A stretch of 64,000 bases of DNA from Sipunculus nudus (GCA_026874595.1 CM049321.1:20184979-20248978), one strand, 5' to 3'; counted from the first letter of the stretch, positions 12,268 to 24,508 are shown. Program-made: numbers and translations. The notes: generated by a model not told the origin, from the sequence alone.

Positions 12268-13112
12268 GTGGTATGGGAAGCACATCTTTGTTCAGTCTGT
12301 AATAAAAATGGGGAATTGCCGCGAAGTTTCTTTTTTTTCACTCTTTATCTCAAAGAAGGCTACTCCATTTTCTTCAGAGACTTAATCTTCTTTTAGATCA
12401 GTTACTTTTGGCAGGCCTGATATGTGTATAATATATGCTTTAAATCTTTATATATTTGCATACATTTAATGCTTTAGAAACCAGTAAGACACAAAGAAAG
12501 AAACAGTTAGGTATCGTAGGGGGTAATTCATTGACAGCACACTTCTTAACGATCTTCACCGATACCTTCTGAATCGTATATTTTATTGCTGGAAGCTACC
12601 AACACTGCAGGGAAACTCTTGGTTTAGTCCAGCATTCATGTTTAATAACCATTCAAAACATGCGATGCTTCATGAAGCACGTGGGAGCCATTGCAGCGTG
12701 AGACTTTGACAAGGAAAAGGCAAAAAAGTTCTACTCTAGTTTCCCACTATAAGAAAACTCATGACAGATTATACCGGCATATAAAACGTTGAGTTGAAAA
12801 GAACGATGCATGCAAAATAACATCTTCAGGAAACCACCTGTCACTATAACACTTAACCAGCTAGGACATTCGATCGTAGAGAAAGTACCTTCCGGTTTTT
12901 CATAGTTTACTCTCTGCCAGATGAGGAATGATTTATTTTCAGTGCGTTTTTGCTTATAACGAGGTAAGGACATTTTTTCAATTTTAACTAGTAACGAACA
13001 AACTTTGCTTGCGTCAAGGGTGAAGGGATAATGTGTCCTTTTCTCCAGCACAAACTATAGTCTTGCATCACTATATAATCACATACGCTCATTTATGTTT
13101 GTGTGTTGATTT
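11776..13112 (+). repeat. segmental duplication, unit B (without the insertion)
   Basis: Same block order as unit A but without the fold-back element and without the 400-bp segment. It gives the empty-site version of the locus: here the TA tract runs directly into GTGGTATGGGAAGCAC. It ends in ATGTTTGTGTGTTGAT, like the TATGTTTGCGTGATGG start of unit B itself, consistent with a tandem head-to-tail arrangement. No gene is recognised. Confidence 0.85.
12177..12266. repeat. (TA)n microsatellite in unit B
   Basis: Interrupted TA tract equivalent to the one at 9253-9339. Confidence 0.95.
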
Positions 13113-13740
13113 GTTTGTGTGTTTGTCATTAGATCATGTAATTTCATCAAAGCAAACGTTTAAACGTAACAAAGACAATTTAAAACAATGTTGAAACCAT
13201 AGCCACTTCTTTTCACTGTCGATGGACCGTAATCCCATGGCCGTAATTTTATATACTGCGGTTTTTGTTCACCAGATTTTTATTATCCCTTGTTTTATAT
13301 GTTCGCGAAAGAGGAATCGTCACAAAAATAAAACTTTCGTCAATAAGAGACCCCGTCGTCGAAGGTTTGTTGAAATCAAAAGATTGATATCAAACATAAT
13401 TTCGATCGTGTATGTTATCGGTGATCTGAGATAGGTAATATGAATAGCCAGATCTCTCAAATTATCCAACAACAACAAACAGTGATTTCTACTTAGAAAT
13501 TCACTTGCTTTAATGTCCAAATGTTACGATTGGCACATATTACGTTGTATGATTAATAAATCAGAAATATTATCTTGGAAGGTTATTGTATAGTGAGATC
13601 GGAAAACTCAACCCGCGCGAACTAGTGAAAAAGGTGAAAATCGCGAAATGTTACCCTCGCAAATATGAAGCAAACCACAGTTTTATATGAGTCCAGAATT
13701 ATCCTGGAGAGTAGAGTGTAGTTTGCATGTGGAAATACGC
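13113..13740. other. no gene; TTCGCGAA / GCGAAAATAAAA-type repeat
   Basis: Between about 13290 and 13690, CGCGAAA, CGCGCGAAC and TTTCGTCAATAAG words resemble the 2425-2530 segment. The open frames here follow this repeat and have no family signature. Confidence 0.35.
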
Positions 13741-13744
13741 GAAT

Positions 13745-14045
13745 CAATTAAGCTAACGGCATACGGATATTTCCGTCATTTGACCTCTGAGATCCGAAAT
13801 TAGTTTGGCCCCAAAATGGCAGCATTTTGGCAGCATTACGAGAAAACAAGGAGAAAAAAACTGGCACCGTTCGAAAAAAGCGTAGGATGTCAAAACGTAG
13901 GTACTCCACAGACAGCGTCCAGGCGAGAATATATCTGAGGAGATGGTTGGTGGTAAGGGGACTTGTATCGGCAAAGTTAAAGGAGGAACAACACTTGTTT
14001 TGGGACCACGCCCAGATCCTCAAATTGTAGCAGGTTACCTAACCA
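13745..14045 (+). repeat. dispersed repeat R3, copy 1
   Basis: This aligns with 16984-17216 in the same orientation. The clearest shared end is TTTTGGGACCACGCCCA(G/A)AT followed by a TTTAATT/CAAATT variant. Upstream, AGGATG, GTAC-CCC, GTCCAG and ATGGCA(G/A)C blocks occur in the same order. Overlapping frames on both strands are explained by this repeat. The class is unknown. Confidence 0.55.
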
Positions 14046-14490
14046 CATTTCACTAAAGCAACACTGCCGTCTGTAATGTGTGTTGAGATAATAATACCAA
14101 GCTGTTACATTGTTACCTTGATGTATTCCATAAATAGCAAAACATATAGTTACCTGATGTTCCGTAAGGATCTCAATTAGCCCAAAAAGCATATATTGCC
14201 ATTATATTAAAGATATAGTTATAAGGTTGTAATAACGGAACCATCAATAAGGCATTGCATAGATGTAACGTATCGAGAAAAGATTACGATGACATGTAGT
14301 TTCCTGCACAAATGGAAGTAAAGTGGGATTTTATAGGACAGGTTGTTATGTGTGTCATTTATTATCGCTCCTTGTTTAACCAGAGCCAATACGTGGCCCA
14401 AAGAAAAGAACCTGGACGGCTTACCACAAAGTTAAAGGTTGTTTCCTTGGGCACTGTGCTCATCTAGTTTTACAGTCGCAAAAATATATT
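14046..14490. other. no feature recognised
   Basis: Anonymous sequence. Short minus-strand frames carry no motif. Confidence 0.4.
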
Positions 14491-14496
14491 TGATAA

Positions 14497-14832
14497 AACG
14501 GGCTTCTTTGTCTCAGTGGTAGACAAGACAGGGTGAGCGCTCCACAGCTTAACGGGAAAGCCGTGCCCAACGGCCGTGTTTTATTCACAAATGAGTGCGC
14601 CTTTCGGGGTTCCTCGGTGATATGACCGAGTAATGGGGGCCGAGTCCACACCTAGGGCCCGCAGGTGCAGTAGTCACGGGGTCTGCTAAACACCAGGATA
14701 TAGAATGAGAGAAAGCGTGTGTTACCGCCCTGTCACATAGTCCGAAACCGGAAAAGAATTGTGCAAATGTACATATACTTAAGTTAAGCTAGCATGAAAA
14801 AACGGAGGTGGTTACCCCCAGCAAAAATATTT
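14497..14832 (+). mobile_element. SINE family S1, copy 1 (head degraded)
   Basis: The body matches copies at 21470-21868 and 51285-51635. It shares CACAAA(T/C)GAGTGCGCCTT, a GGGTTCCTCGGTG block, AGGGCCCGCAGG, CTGTCACATAGTCCGAAAC and a tail near GTTAAGCTAGCAT followed by a purine-rich end. The tRNA-like head keeps only a box A-like CTTTGTCTCAGTGGTAGACAAG. Box B is missing, so this copy is unlikely to be transcribed by pol III on its own. Confidence 0.75.
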
Positions 14833-14839
14833 GAGAGTA

Positions 14840-15094
14840 AATAAATAAAAAATAATAATAAAGCAATATATTTGATAACCAGTAGAGATTTACCAATATC
14901 GAGCCCCAGCCACATTTCTTTCTAGAAAATAAAATAATTTAGTTTCCATAAAATATCCTTTTAGTTTCTGTTGTGTTCAGCAAAACAATTTTTTCATTTT
15001 CATATTGTTATTAAACTATAGAAACCCTAAGAAAAGGTAAACAACAAATCCTGTTAAAATGCCTCAGAAACCATCCTTAGTTTGTTTTGGCCTT
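14840..15094 (-). mobile_element. MITE family M1, copy D (degraded)
   Basis: It aligns with copy B (24509-24829) in the same orientation: TTACCAAT-TGAGC near the left, TTTCTTTC-AGAA-ATAAAAT, then TGCCTCAGAAACCATCC and TTTTGGCCTT at the right. The left terminus is lost. It abuts SINE copy 1. Confidence 0.6.
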
Positions 15095-15960
15095 ATGATT
15101 AAAACGGAAACGGTACAACGACCATTGTAATTGCATGTGCACTTTGCTTACAAATCCTCTGAAGAGTTCGAGTCACGTGAGTCAGCATTGAAGGCAACAT
15201 GATGCGGTGACGGCGATCTCGTCTTTAATGATGAGATTGGGTTTTACATTGATTGTCTGAGACATTATTTATACTATATTTATTTGTCAATAAGTCCAAC
15301 CCGAACCTTAGGCATTGGTCGTCACCAACAGATGTCACTAGAGTTATTCCTTCATATTGAGTTGACCTCTTTTTTAGTTACATCACCCAACTTAATTTAC
15401 GTTATCTAATAGGCTTATTTGCGGCTTTTATCTTTCTATGAGATACAAATCGTTTGGGCTAGTCGGACTGGATTACACTTGCTAGACTTGTAACTATATC
15501 GAGTGAATCACACATACCTGGCATTGAGAATACGTTTTGAAACGTCAGCGTACCATCGGTACACTCATGGCTAAATGGAAACCCATCTTTCGCTTTTTTT
15601 AAAACACTTAGTTAATAGAGTATTTCTTTTTTCTTACAAAGTCATATGAAGAAATCTCATAGTAATCCTTCAGAAACCGTCCCCACCATGACGGACCCTT
15701 CATAGAGCTAGTACTAAACTGATTGATTCGATGGGGCCTCTCAATGTCTAATGTTGACCTTTATTAAGTTCTACCCTCCACTTGGAAGAACGTTTATATC
15801 TTCATCATTATATTGATCATTTTTATGCGCGGATTTACTTAGATCTCCCAGGGTGCAAAACAGTCTATTTCATGTTTTTCTGTTTCTTTTTTTTCTGTCC
15901 GCGTTTGTGCTAGATCCCAAGTAGGGCTGATAAAAAAAACAACGATATTAATCAAAAATA
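15095..15960. other. no gene recognised
   Basis: Anonymous sequence with mixed composition; no repeat partner found in this window. Confidence 0.4.
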
Positions 15961-15965
15961 CATTT

Positions 15966-16130
15966 GACCTTGATATTTACTTTTGACCTTGACCTGATTT
16001 CCAAGCTCGTACACTCCGTAACCGATCCCTGTTATCGCTCAGTTGCGATCATGAGAGGGAGGCTTCAATTGCTCGCACAGCAACTGCAAACATCTATCTA
16101 TACAAATTCAAACAAAATAACGAAAACCTT
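15966..16130 (+). repeat. dispersed repeat R4, copy 1 (+)
   Basis: It begins with TGACCTTGA half-sites and continues into a stretch that matches the reverse complement of 42835-42985 (for example TGACCTTGACCTGATTTCCA against TGACCTTTACCTCATTTCCA). The open frame here is part of the repeat. Confidence 0.6.
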
Positions 16131-16980
16131 GCGAGTCTATTGGCTGACGTACCAACAACTATCAATATCGCGAATCTATCACCCAGAGCTAACATTACGT
16201 TCCTCTTTTTGATATCTCCCTATAAAACAAAAATGGCAAAGGCCATTATAACGTCTCCTACGGTATATCGCATGCAAAAAAATGTCAGTGATTGATCACT
16301 TAAAGAGCTCCCGTCAAAACAAAAGAAACATGTTTTAGTAGATTCATAGTTCATCTATGCTCTGCGTCTTCGCGACAGTATATCACCGCTAAAAAACTAT
16401 TAAACAATTCTACTTCGGATCCCAGCGCGCTATTTTATCCTATGTTTCGCAATTATTTCCACTAGCAAAACATATTAAGTTTATTTTGTATTCGCCATAT
16501 AAATTGACGTCTGGTACCTATTTATTAGCAGTCACATAGGATCTACTAAGCATTTACAGTACGAGTTATAGGTATTTTTGTAATATGCCATGGTTTCTAT
16601 TAAAGATACAACGTTTGTCACAGACCAAGATCAAAACACAATAAATATTTGCTTCCATGCGTTTATATGTGCGTACGTGCATATATGCGTGAATAAAATA
16701 GCTGTGTACAAGCGTGAACTAGTACAAGTAATGTTACAGAGGATCTTGCAGGTCTCCAAAAAGAAAGAGATGCTGAACTGACGTCATTTTATCTGGAATC
16801 CCAAAGAGTCCACGCAGGCCCAATAACTTGAAAATCACATTAAGCGAAAGGAATAATTCGTTTTACATTTTTCCTTAGTGGCCTCAGCGACCTGGCCTTA
16901 CATCTTTTCCTTGTTTCTTTCTAAACTCACTTCGCAGCATGAAGTCAAGGTATGGACTACTAGCGTTATAATTATAATTT
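16131..16980. other. no gene recognised
   Basis: Anonymous sequence; the frame at 16590-16781 (+) has no motif. Confidence 0.4.
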
Positions 16981-16983
16981 CGA

Positions 16984-17216
16984 CATGCAACCTGTGACAT
17001 CCATGTTTTAGTTTGTACGCATAATGGCAACCCCCATGAGCGGTTTCGAGAAATGGGGAGAAATAAACCTGCCAGGGTTTGATAAGGATGCGACATAAAA
17101 GTACCCCGAGGATAATGTCCAGACATCCATCTGCGCAGAAGGTTTTGTGGCACGAGGTCGTTTTGGACCACGCCCAAATTCTTTAATTTTAGTAGGATGT
17201 AAGTATAAGTGCATTC
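16984..17216 (+). repeat. dispersed repeat R3, copy 2
   Basis: Second copy of the 13745-14045 repeat, ending in TTTTGGACCACGCCCAAATT. Two overlapping minus-strand frames lie in it but share no convincing protein-level conservation with copy 1. Confidence 0.55.
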
Positions 17217-17311
17217 ATCATTGCCGGATCCGCTGTGATCCGTTTAAGTTGGGTTTAGAACTTCAGCAGAGTTTCCTAAATAAATAGAGCTGAAGCCAAT
17301 GAACTTTTAAT

Positions 17312-17696
17312 CAGTGGCGGATTCAGGATTTTGCCATAGTGGAGGCATAAGCGTCGGACGAATGTGTAGCCTAACTTCGCTCAGCACCTGTAAAATAAGG
17401 CGCATAAACATCTCATGCAAAAGCCTAGGCTATAGGTCCACTATCAGTTTTGATCTCCTTTTTGACCTTTAATGATGCTACTTGTCTGGGGACATCCGAG
17501 ATAAATGCTTACCTTAATCAACAATTTACAGAAGGACATACTTATATCTTTTAAATTCCATCTTTTTGAGTATCTTCCTCTGTTCTGAAGCAGTGGGGAT
17601 CAGTTTACCATCAGATACATACCTGTGATTTACTGGGACCGCAGCCCTTTATAAAGGTAAAAATGAGCTCAGTGCCCCCCTCTGGATCCGCCTATG
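17312..17696. mobile_element. MITE-like element with CAGTGGCGGAT / ATCCGCC ends
   Basis: The left end CAGTGGCGGATTCAGGA is opposed by right-end TCTGGATCCGCCTATG, an imperfect inverted repeat. A GGATCC-containing start after CAGTGG is typical of hAT-derived non-autonomous elements, which is an inference from the family. No clear 8-bp target duplication is visible and there is no coding content. Confidence 0.5.
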
Positions 17697-18120
17697 TAGA
17701 AGCCAGACAAATACTTTGCAGTTACCCAAATGATCATATCTTGTACACTTCAAACTGCAGTGTATGGCCGTTGATCCTATACATTCAGAGCATCTCTGCT
17801 CTCAGGCATCAGTAATTGACATTAAAAGAAATAACACATGACAAAATCTTGACGCTGGGAAAAGTCAGTCACCGAAGATAATAAGATATGTCAAGGTACC
17901 TTCATTAAAGTTTCAAGCTGTCTCATATTTTGCTTAATCATTTAGCCATCGTTTTCAGCCGGATGTGATAGCCGCGCTGGCCTGGGTGAAAATTCGTCTG
18001 AGAAAACATAAGATCGAGGGCAGACACTTATTGCTGTGTACCTTTCGCTGCTGTCAGCGATAAATACGGAGTTTCTTGAGGGTTGTCAAGCAAATCAGGG
18101 ACAGATTAAATCCAAGTGAT
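17697..18120. other. no feature recognised
   Basis: Anonymous sequence between two repeat blocks. Confidence 0.4.
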
Positions 18121-18122
18121 GT

Positions 18123-18820
18123 AGGACTCGAGTCAATTTTTTTTTCAAGGACTCGGACTTGGACTCGATGGTCCTGGACTCGGACTTGCACCCGGACTCG
18201 AAGGCAAGGACTCGACAAATAGGCCTAGTTCATCTCGAGTCAGTCCTACTAACAGAACTACAAAATACTTAATGTTCAAGTTTTACTCTGCATGGGGAGA
18301 TAAATATAATTAAATAAAAAGGTATGAATAAAGAATAAGGCAAAAAAGGTTGGGTTCTCAGGAACTTTTTTTCAGAAATCAATGCACGAGGGCAATTTTT
18401 TTTTACCTTTTTTGTTTGTTTCGATTAAAATGTTATTTGATCAGAGAAAATCATGATAATTACAGAACAAAGGAAATCTGATCAAAATTGTATTATTTTA
18501 TCTTCTTGAAAGGAATGTCCGAGCGGTTGGAGCTCAACTATGGTAAGTTTCTATTGAAAATCAAACTAAAAAAAATTGATGGAGGGGGTGAAAAATTTGA
18601 CGCGTGCGGTGTTTGAGAACCCAACCTTTTTTAGCCTTTTCTTTCCTGTTGAATTTAGTTTAATCATGAGATTTGTATTGTATATATTGGGACTTGGACT
18701 CAGTTTTCAATAAACTCGGACTCCTAGGAGGTGGGCTCTGACTCTTACCTTAAGGACTTGGACTTGATTTGCTTGGGTTCAGATTTGCACTCGGACTCGG
18801 ATAATGTGGACTCGTAAACA
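18123..18820 (+). repeat. GGACTCGGACTTGGACTCG-rich repeat, interrupted by a MITE
   Basis: Two clusters of degenerate GGACTCGGACTT words (about 18126-18235 and 18690-18805) flank MITE copy A. The same word cluster occurs in inverted orientation at 53595-53760, so it belongs to a dispersed element rather than a local expansion. Confidence 0.6.
18337..18638 (+). mobile_element. MITE family M1, copy A
   Basis: Terminal inverted repeats run from AAGGCAAAAAAGGTTGGG and GGTTCTCAGGAAC to the opposed right end GTTTGAGAACCCAACC and TTTTTTAGCCTT. The interior matches copies B, C and D. Length is about 300 bp with no coding sequence. It sits inside the GGACTCGG repeat, so it is a nested insertion. Confidence 0.8.
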
Positions 18821-19525
18821 TCATTGTCAGCGTTACATCGCCCGTTTTCCTTCCTATACGTCTATATGAAAAAGTAACGTGATAGGTCTCATGGCGCTCC
18901 CGGCACATTTGTCGACATGGTACAGTTAGCTGAGCCTTCCATCCCTTCTAAGATCATGAGTCCGCCCCTGCTAAGGTTACATAATAAGAAAAAAGTAAAG
19001 ACAACATATGTAGTTTTATATTTGATATGCCCATTGCCTGCGCATGACACTAAACTGATTGAAATTGGATTGAATTAGACCAAAAGTAAGCAAACGATAA
19101 GCAATTATGAATAATAAGTCTTTCCGATTATAGGTTTTGTTTGCTTTTGAAAACAAGGCTCGACATGCATTATAATTGAAACGACAGGGACTACGTCAGA
19201 GGAAAAATGACCCAGAAGTTGCGAACTGTTGAGCCATTAATTATTTTTCATAGTTTTGCATATGATTCAGTTTGAGGCACCCTTGGTAACTGAACTGGGG
19301 CCTATAGATTTCAAACATTAAACAGGGTCTGGTTTGATGTGCAGTTGGCCCCTATATTAGCTGTTGTATTGTAAAATGCCTAGTTGTAATTCTAGATTTG
19401 TGCAGCTCTCAAATGTAATAATTGAATTTCATCGATCACGCTTAGCAAAGCACTACACCTTATAATTGGCTCTTGTATGAGTTTGCAAAAAATCTGTCAT
19501 ATTTCTGCAATAAGTGATTTTTTTG
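18821..19525. other. no gene recognised
   Basis: Anonymous sequence. Confidence 0.4.
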
Positions 19526-19528
19526 GTA

Positions 19529-19615
19529 ATATTTCTGTTATAAATACGAACTTGCGATCAACTGGTAACAAACCGTTTCCGGTTGATCACCAGTTTGTAT
19601 ATATAACAGAAATAT
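19529..19615. other. 87-nt near-perfect hairpin
   Basis: Arms 19529-19569 and 19575-19615 fold on each other. Of 41 positions, 35 are Watson-Crick, 2 are G-T on one strand, and 4 are mismatches spread along the stem. The loop is 5 nt. The left arm starts ATATTTCTGTTATA and the right arm ends TATAACAGAAATAT. Length and scattered mismatches resemble a microRNA precursor, but a small palindromic MITE would look similar. No expression evidence exists in the sequence. Confidence 0.85.
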
Positions 19616-21465
19616 GACGAAACATACATAGTTAGTATAGAAATATATCAGAACTTAACAAACCAATACTAAAAAGCCTCTGTCTCTAAAGAGGTCCATC
19701 CCTTGGGCCCGCATGTTGAGCTTGTACGAAATTAGTATTTACGCGGTTAAGCTTAAACAGGGATTAGTTAGTGGAGTTTTTGTAGGCTAATTATGGCCTT
19801 AGGCTTGTATGCTCAAAAGCTAAGTAAACCTAATATAGTCCATGTATTTGCTTAATCTCGGACTGGCGAAAACGGGATCATCAGTGTAGTCTAAACGGTA
19901 TGCACAAAGGAGGACCAAAAAAGGTTTAGCCAGACGTACCAAGTACTAACTGCTTAAACCTGGTACTAAACCCAATATATGAATATTGATGAAGCAGGTC
20001 AGCAGGGTCACTATGAGGATGCTCCACAGAAAACAACGGTTAAGAGGAATTTTACCGCTGTCTTTTGCTATACAGTGTATGATGGCTAGTGACTGTGTAA
20101 TATTTGTGAATCCAATTGTATAAAACCTCCTACAACTGATAGGTCCGTTAAAACATGTAAAATGTTAGTAAAATGTGCCGCTTTAGTACAAACTTTCAGC
20201 CATGCTGAGCTATTGTGAAAGGTCTTTGATCATTGCAAGCCCGGATTTTTAATATTTTTCTTAAGGTGGATGTCAAGGAAGATGTCAAGGCACATACTAT
20301 ATATATCATTAGTGAATTATATTTAAAAAATACACAGTAAATATACATATGTTATATGCATATTTCCTTTACGTTATACTAGCTGATAGACCCGGTATAC
20401 CGGGCTTATTACCGGGGTTGGGGAGATTTATTAACTGAGATGTGAAATGTTGGCTATTTTTTTATTATAAAAGTTAAAAGAAATTATAGGTTTTCAGTGG
20501 GAAACTGTCTCCATAAGATATATATAAACATTTTGGCACGACTGCAGAATAACTCACGCACCTCTCTGAGGCACAACACTTCTGTGAACAGAAAACGTTT
20601 CTATGTCCATACCCCGGTATGTTTACCTTGAAGACCCGGTCAGTGATGGTGTTTACATTGCGAATCGGAATGAGACGCGGGGGCATTCAGGTTTTCGATG
20701 ATATTTGACTGGATCCTATCGTTGGACGTATCAAGATTAGTTGATGTAAGGAACACATGAAAGATTTATTAAATGTACGTTGCAAGGAAACTGTTCCTGA
20801 AGAAAGAAACAGAAATATGCATACCTCGTAAGAAGCAGAAGCGGACCCAACGGGACTCCATGTAGGGGGTCTGTATTCATTTTCAACCGCCGCAACCTTT
20901 TTTTTCATCGTATCAGACAAATTGTAAGACCTGAAACCCCAGACACCACTCCACCCCATCCCACCCCACCCCACGCCTGTTCGTGAAATTGGAACCTTGA
21001 AGTAGGTTTTGTCATTATTCCTCCTGGGTTGAACTCTCCAGTAGGCACGCAATGTAATGAGCCACTAAAAAAACCCGAGACCAGACATCAACTATACTAG
21101 GATTTATAATACATAATATTAAATATTTTGTAAATGTATGGTAAATAATGTATTTATGGGGGTTTTCGGAGCATTATTGTGCATAATTCAAAAGTCGGAT
21201 AAAAAAAAAATTGCCGGGAGCAGTGAAGGGGTGTCGACCCCCAAAACCCCCACTGGATCCGAACTTAGTTCAGTAGCTTTCAGTCCAGCCATTAACAGGA
21301 CACACGATACTGACCCAGAAATATCTTGGTAAGCATCGTGACAGGCCCTGCAAACTCCTGGCAAACTGAGTATTACCTCCGTGAACACTTTGCAAGTTAA
21401 ATTTTCTTAAATTAATATCGAATGCGTTTCTGTATCAGACCTGTAATCCCTTTTTATTATGGAAA
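19616..21465. other. no gene recognised; short repeat fragments
   Basis: At 20380-20415, TAGCTGATAGACCCGGTATA followed by CCGGG gives a 14-bp CCCGG palindrome, a wording often seen at the ends of invertebrate retroelement fragments. A minus-strand frame of 121 codons at 20687-21052 crosses a CCACCCCAC tract and shows no domain. The rest is anonymous. Confidence 0.4.
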
Positions 21466-21469
21466 TATT

Positions 21470-21868
21470 TACCGGCTTATGTTGCTCAGGGATAGAGCAC
21501 AGGACTCAAAGCCGAAAGATCGTGAGTTCGAATCTCAGCCGAGGCGGTGAGATTATTAACGGCCGGCCCCTACCCTGGGTGAGCGCCCTGCAGGCTTAAT
21601 GTGGAGACTGTGCCCAACTGTCGTGTTTCACTCACAAACGAGTGCGCCTTCCGGGGGTTCCTCGGTGTTATGACCCAGCAATGGGGATGAGACACACTAA
21701 TGCAGGGCCCGCAGGAATGTTACGACGAGTCTGGTTGACGCCTGAATTATCGGGTGTAAGCCTCTGTCACGTAGTCCGAAACTGGAACGGAAATCTGCAG
21801 ATATAGATAATACTTAGTTAAGTAAGCATTTTAGTAAAAAAAGGAGACGGTTTCCTCCACCTAAAATT
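21470..21868 (+). mobile_element. SINE family S1, copy 2 (most complete)
   Basis: The tRNA-like head carries a box A (TTGCTCAGGGATAGAGC) and box B (AGTTCGAATCT) about 35 bp apart. The body follows with TTTCACTCACAAACGAGTGC, GGGGTTCCTCGGTG, AGGGCCCGCAGG and GTCACGTAGTCCGAAACTGG, then an A-rich tail near 21850-21880. This order (tRNA-like head, conserved core, tail) is that of a tRNA-derived SINE. Copies at 14497 and 51285 share the body. Confidence 0.8.
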
Positions 21869-22725
21869 AAAAAAAAAATGGAAATATTTACAAAAACATA
21901 CACAACAAACACAAATCATGAAAAAATCAATAACAAAATTGAAGGTATCACGTAATCAGTCAAGTAAAAATCCAAAATCCAGCTGCAATCCCTAAATATA
22001 ATTAATGCACAGAATCTCACAGTGGTTCTCTCTGTGATTTTTAGACTGACATCCGAGAGTCATGTGAGAGTTTTACCTCTGAGCAATTATGATATTTAGG
22101 AGAAAAAAATCCTCCAACATCTCAGTTATTAATGCATAATAATAGATAATAATATTCTATATACGTTACCCTTGGATATCTTTATAGACTGAAAAATCCT
22201 ATAGTAGCACCACCTTTTTTTCAAACATATGTATATTTGCAGGTCTGAAGGCTAGGCTGACAAATATAATTCATAGATTTTATATTAGATACTCTGCATT
22301 TTACTATCACAATAAAATAATGTTCTTCTTTAAAACATACGTTCCAATGATTTTGCAAAGTATTAGTCCAAAGATGTAACTAACATTGATGAAATTTCAG
22401 TGTAAAACGTCTGTATTGAGTAATATTTATACAGAAGTACGAATTTATCAATTCACAAGGATTGTTTCGCAATTTGTATTTATGTAGATCTTACACTTAT
22501 TCATCTTATGACACAAGGGGGGGGGGGGCACCTGAACCTTTTTGTAGCTATCTTACTGCCTTTTTTTAGACTTGCAAATACCATGCAGTATTCTCGTCTG
22601 TTAGCAGTATATATTAGTCTGATTATATCAGGGATTTGGCGCGAAGTAAATACTGTTCATCATCATATATAAAGGCCATGATTGTGAAGCACGCATGGCT
22701 CTGTGGTGTTCACCTTTTTTATAAC
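21869..22725. other. no gene recognised
   Basis: Anonymous AT-rich sequence with a G run at 22516-22528. Confidence 0.4.
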
Positions 22726-22729
22726 GTTC

Positions 22730-23115
22730 GTCCATTAGTGACGCAATTTTTCGCGCACAGTGTCTCAAAGATAATATATTTGATCTTGCACAAATTCAAA
22801 TCGATAATTGGCGTCTATGAGGGCTCCAGATCATTGGCGTGACTTGCCAACTGGAAATCCAATATGGCCACCAGATTAAATTGAGTGATTTTCTATTGCG
22901 CAGTATCTCAAGAGAATATGCGTGATCGTTTTTTCCAATCCATAGGGGTGATTGGTGCCGAAGAGGGCTCAAACCTATTAAACTTCAGACCTGTCTAATA
23001 TCTAATATTCTTTCACAATATTAAAATATATTCTCATAACCAAGAGGGGCTATGCTCCTTCAAATTTCAGACTCATTTTGTATCCAATATGGCTGTCAGG
23101 CAAATATTCAAAAAC
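22730..23115 (+). repeat. degenerate tandem repeat, period about 150 bp
   Basis: Phrases recur in order: ATTTTTCGCGCACAGTGTCTCAA / TTTTCTATTGCGCAGTATCTCAA, then GAGGGCTC, then CCAATATGGC(C/T). Two to three diverged units are visible. Confidence 0.5.
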
Positions 23116-23262
23116 TCTTACTTGTATATTATATCAATAATTATAGATATTGTCGTAATTTTTCTGACGCATAGACGCATAATTATTTTGGATGCTATAC
23201 TTCACACAGTATGTGACACAAAATTTGATACCACATAGCTACCATTTTGAATGACGAGTATA

Positions 23263-23263
<1 letters not shown>

Positions 23264-23326
<63 letters not shown>

Positions 23327-23357
23327 TTTATTATTTGTTGTATTATTATTATTATTA

Positions 23358-23403
<46 letters not shown>

Positions 23404-23442
23404 CACTATTATTATATGATTATTATTATCATTATTATTATA
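23264..23442. repeat. (TTA)n microsatellite
   Basis: About 180 bp of TTA/ATT trinucleotides with a few interruptions. Poly-Leu and poly-Tyr frames across it are artefacts. Confidence 0.98.
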
Positions 23443-24508
23443 TGAGCAGTACTCATGGGTCGAGTATTTTAGATAATCTTGTGTATTCTATAACCAAATA
23501 CGTAGGAAAAATGTATTCTGTAAGAGGATGCAAGCTGTTAAAGTTTTAGCATAAGCGTTATAATTTTTTTTCTTGCTGGAACTGAGCTGGATATTTAATT
23601 TATTACATTAATCTGGCAATATCATAGAAATTACTTTCATGTCATATTTTATTTTTATTGAACAAAGTATTTGTATATTTTTCTTGTGTTTTGTTTTATG
23701 ACACTGTAACTAGTGTATAAATGCACGTCGAAATGACTTTTATATTGCACATGAAAATGACCTTGGCCTTCTTTGTAAGATGCTTTTGATTAGGAAACAT
23801 TTTCATAAACTGTAAGAAAAATGTTTTGAGATATTGTTTTCTTATTTCTGATTTAAACAAAAAATTTTAAATGTCAAAGATTAATCGCAATATTTTATTC
23901 AGTTACTAGTGGAGCCACCACTAGGTCTTTGGTTTTGAAATGAAATATTGATAAAGCCAGATTTCAGCACCTTATTTAGTTGCATTCTGTGTCAAAGGTC
24001 ATGGACTCAAACAATAAAAAAATATATGAGTATTATACGGTTTAGTGCTACAAATATACATGATATAACGAACATTTAAACACAATTCCGAAACAAACAT
24101 TTATTTGTTAAATTCCTGCTTTTTTGCTACAAATTAAACATATCACACGTGAAACTGATTTTCCTAATTTTACGATGATCAGACGGGTCTGCAACTAGAA
24201 TTGCTTTGAGGGCCAAGGTCAGCATATGACATGTATTTGGGATTAATATATTATTGGAGTGAACACATTTTAATACATTAATACTTAACAGCCATAAAAT
24301 GGTTCAAATGCTATTGGTTCCCATGAATTTTAGCACTTAGTCCGACCTTAAACTACCCCCTACCAGGTCTGGCTTTTTGTTTAAATCTCGGACTAAAATG
24401 CAGAGATTAACTAAGTTTATCTCTAGTCCGTTCTTGAGCATTTGGTCTTACGTTGGTCTCCAGATTAAACTAACACTGACCATTAGTCGGCCTTTGAGCA
24501 ACTAAACT
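23443..24508. other. no gene recognised
   Basis: At 24320-24500 repeated TAGTCC / GGACTA and TTAGTC words suggest an old repeat, echoed loosely near 19850-19990. No boundaries could be set. Confidence 0.4.

Noticed and set aside
12033-12385. Overlapping frames on both strands with Tyr-Ile repeats
   Set aside because: Translated TA microsatellite of duplication unit B.
20380-20450. Hammerhead-ribozyme-like CTGATAGA near a CCCGG palindrome
   Set aside because: The core CUGAUGA and a matching GAAA segment are absent.
23247-23549. Poly-Leu and poly-Tyr frames
   Set aside because: Translated TTA microsatellite.
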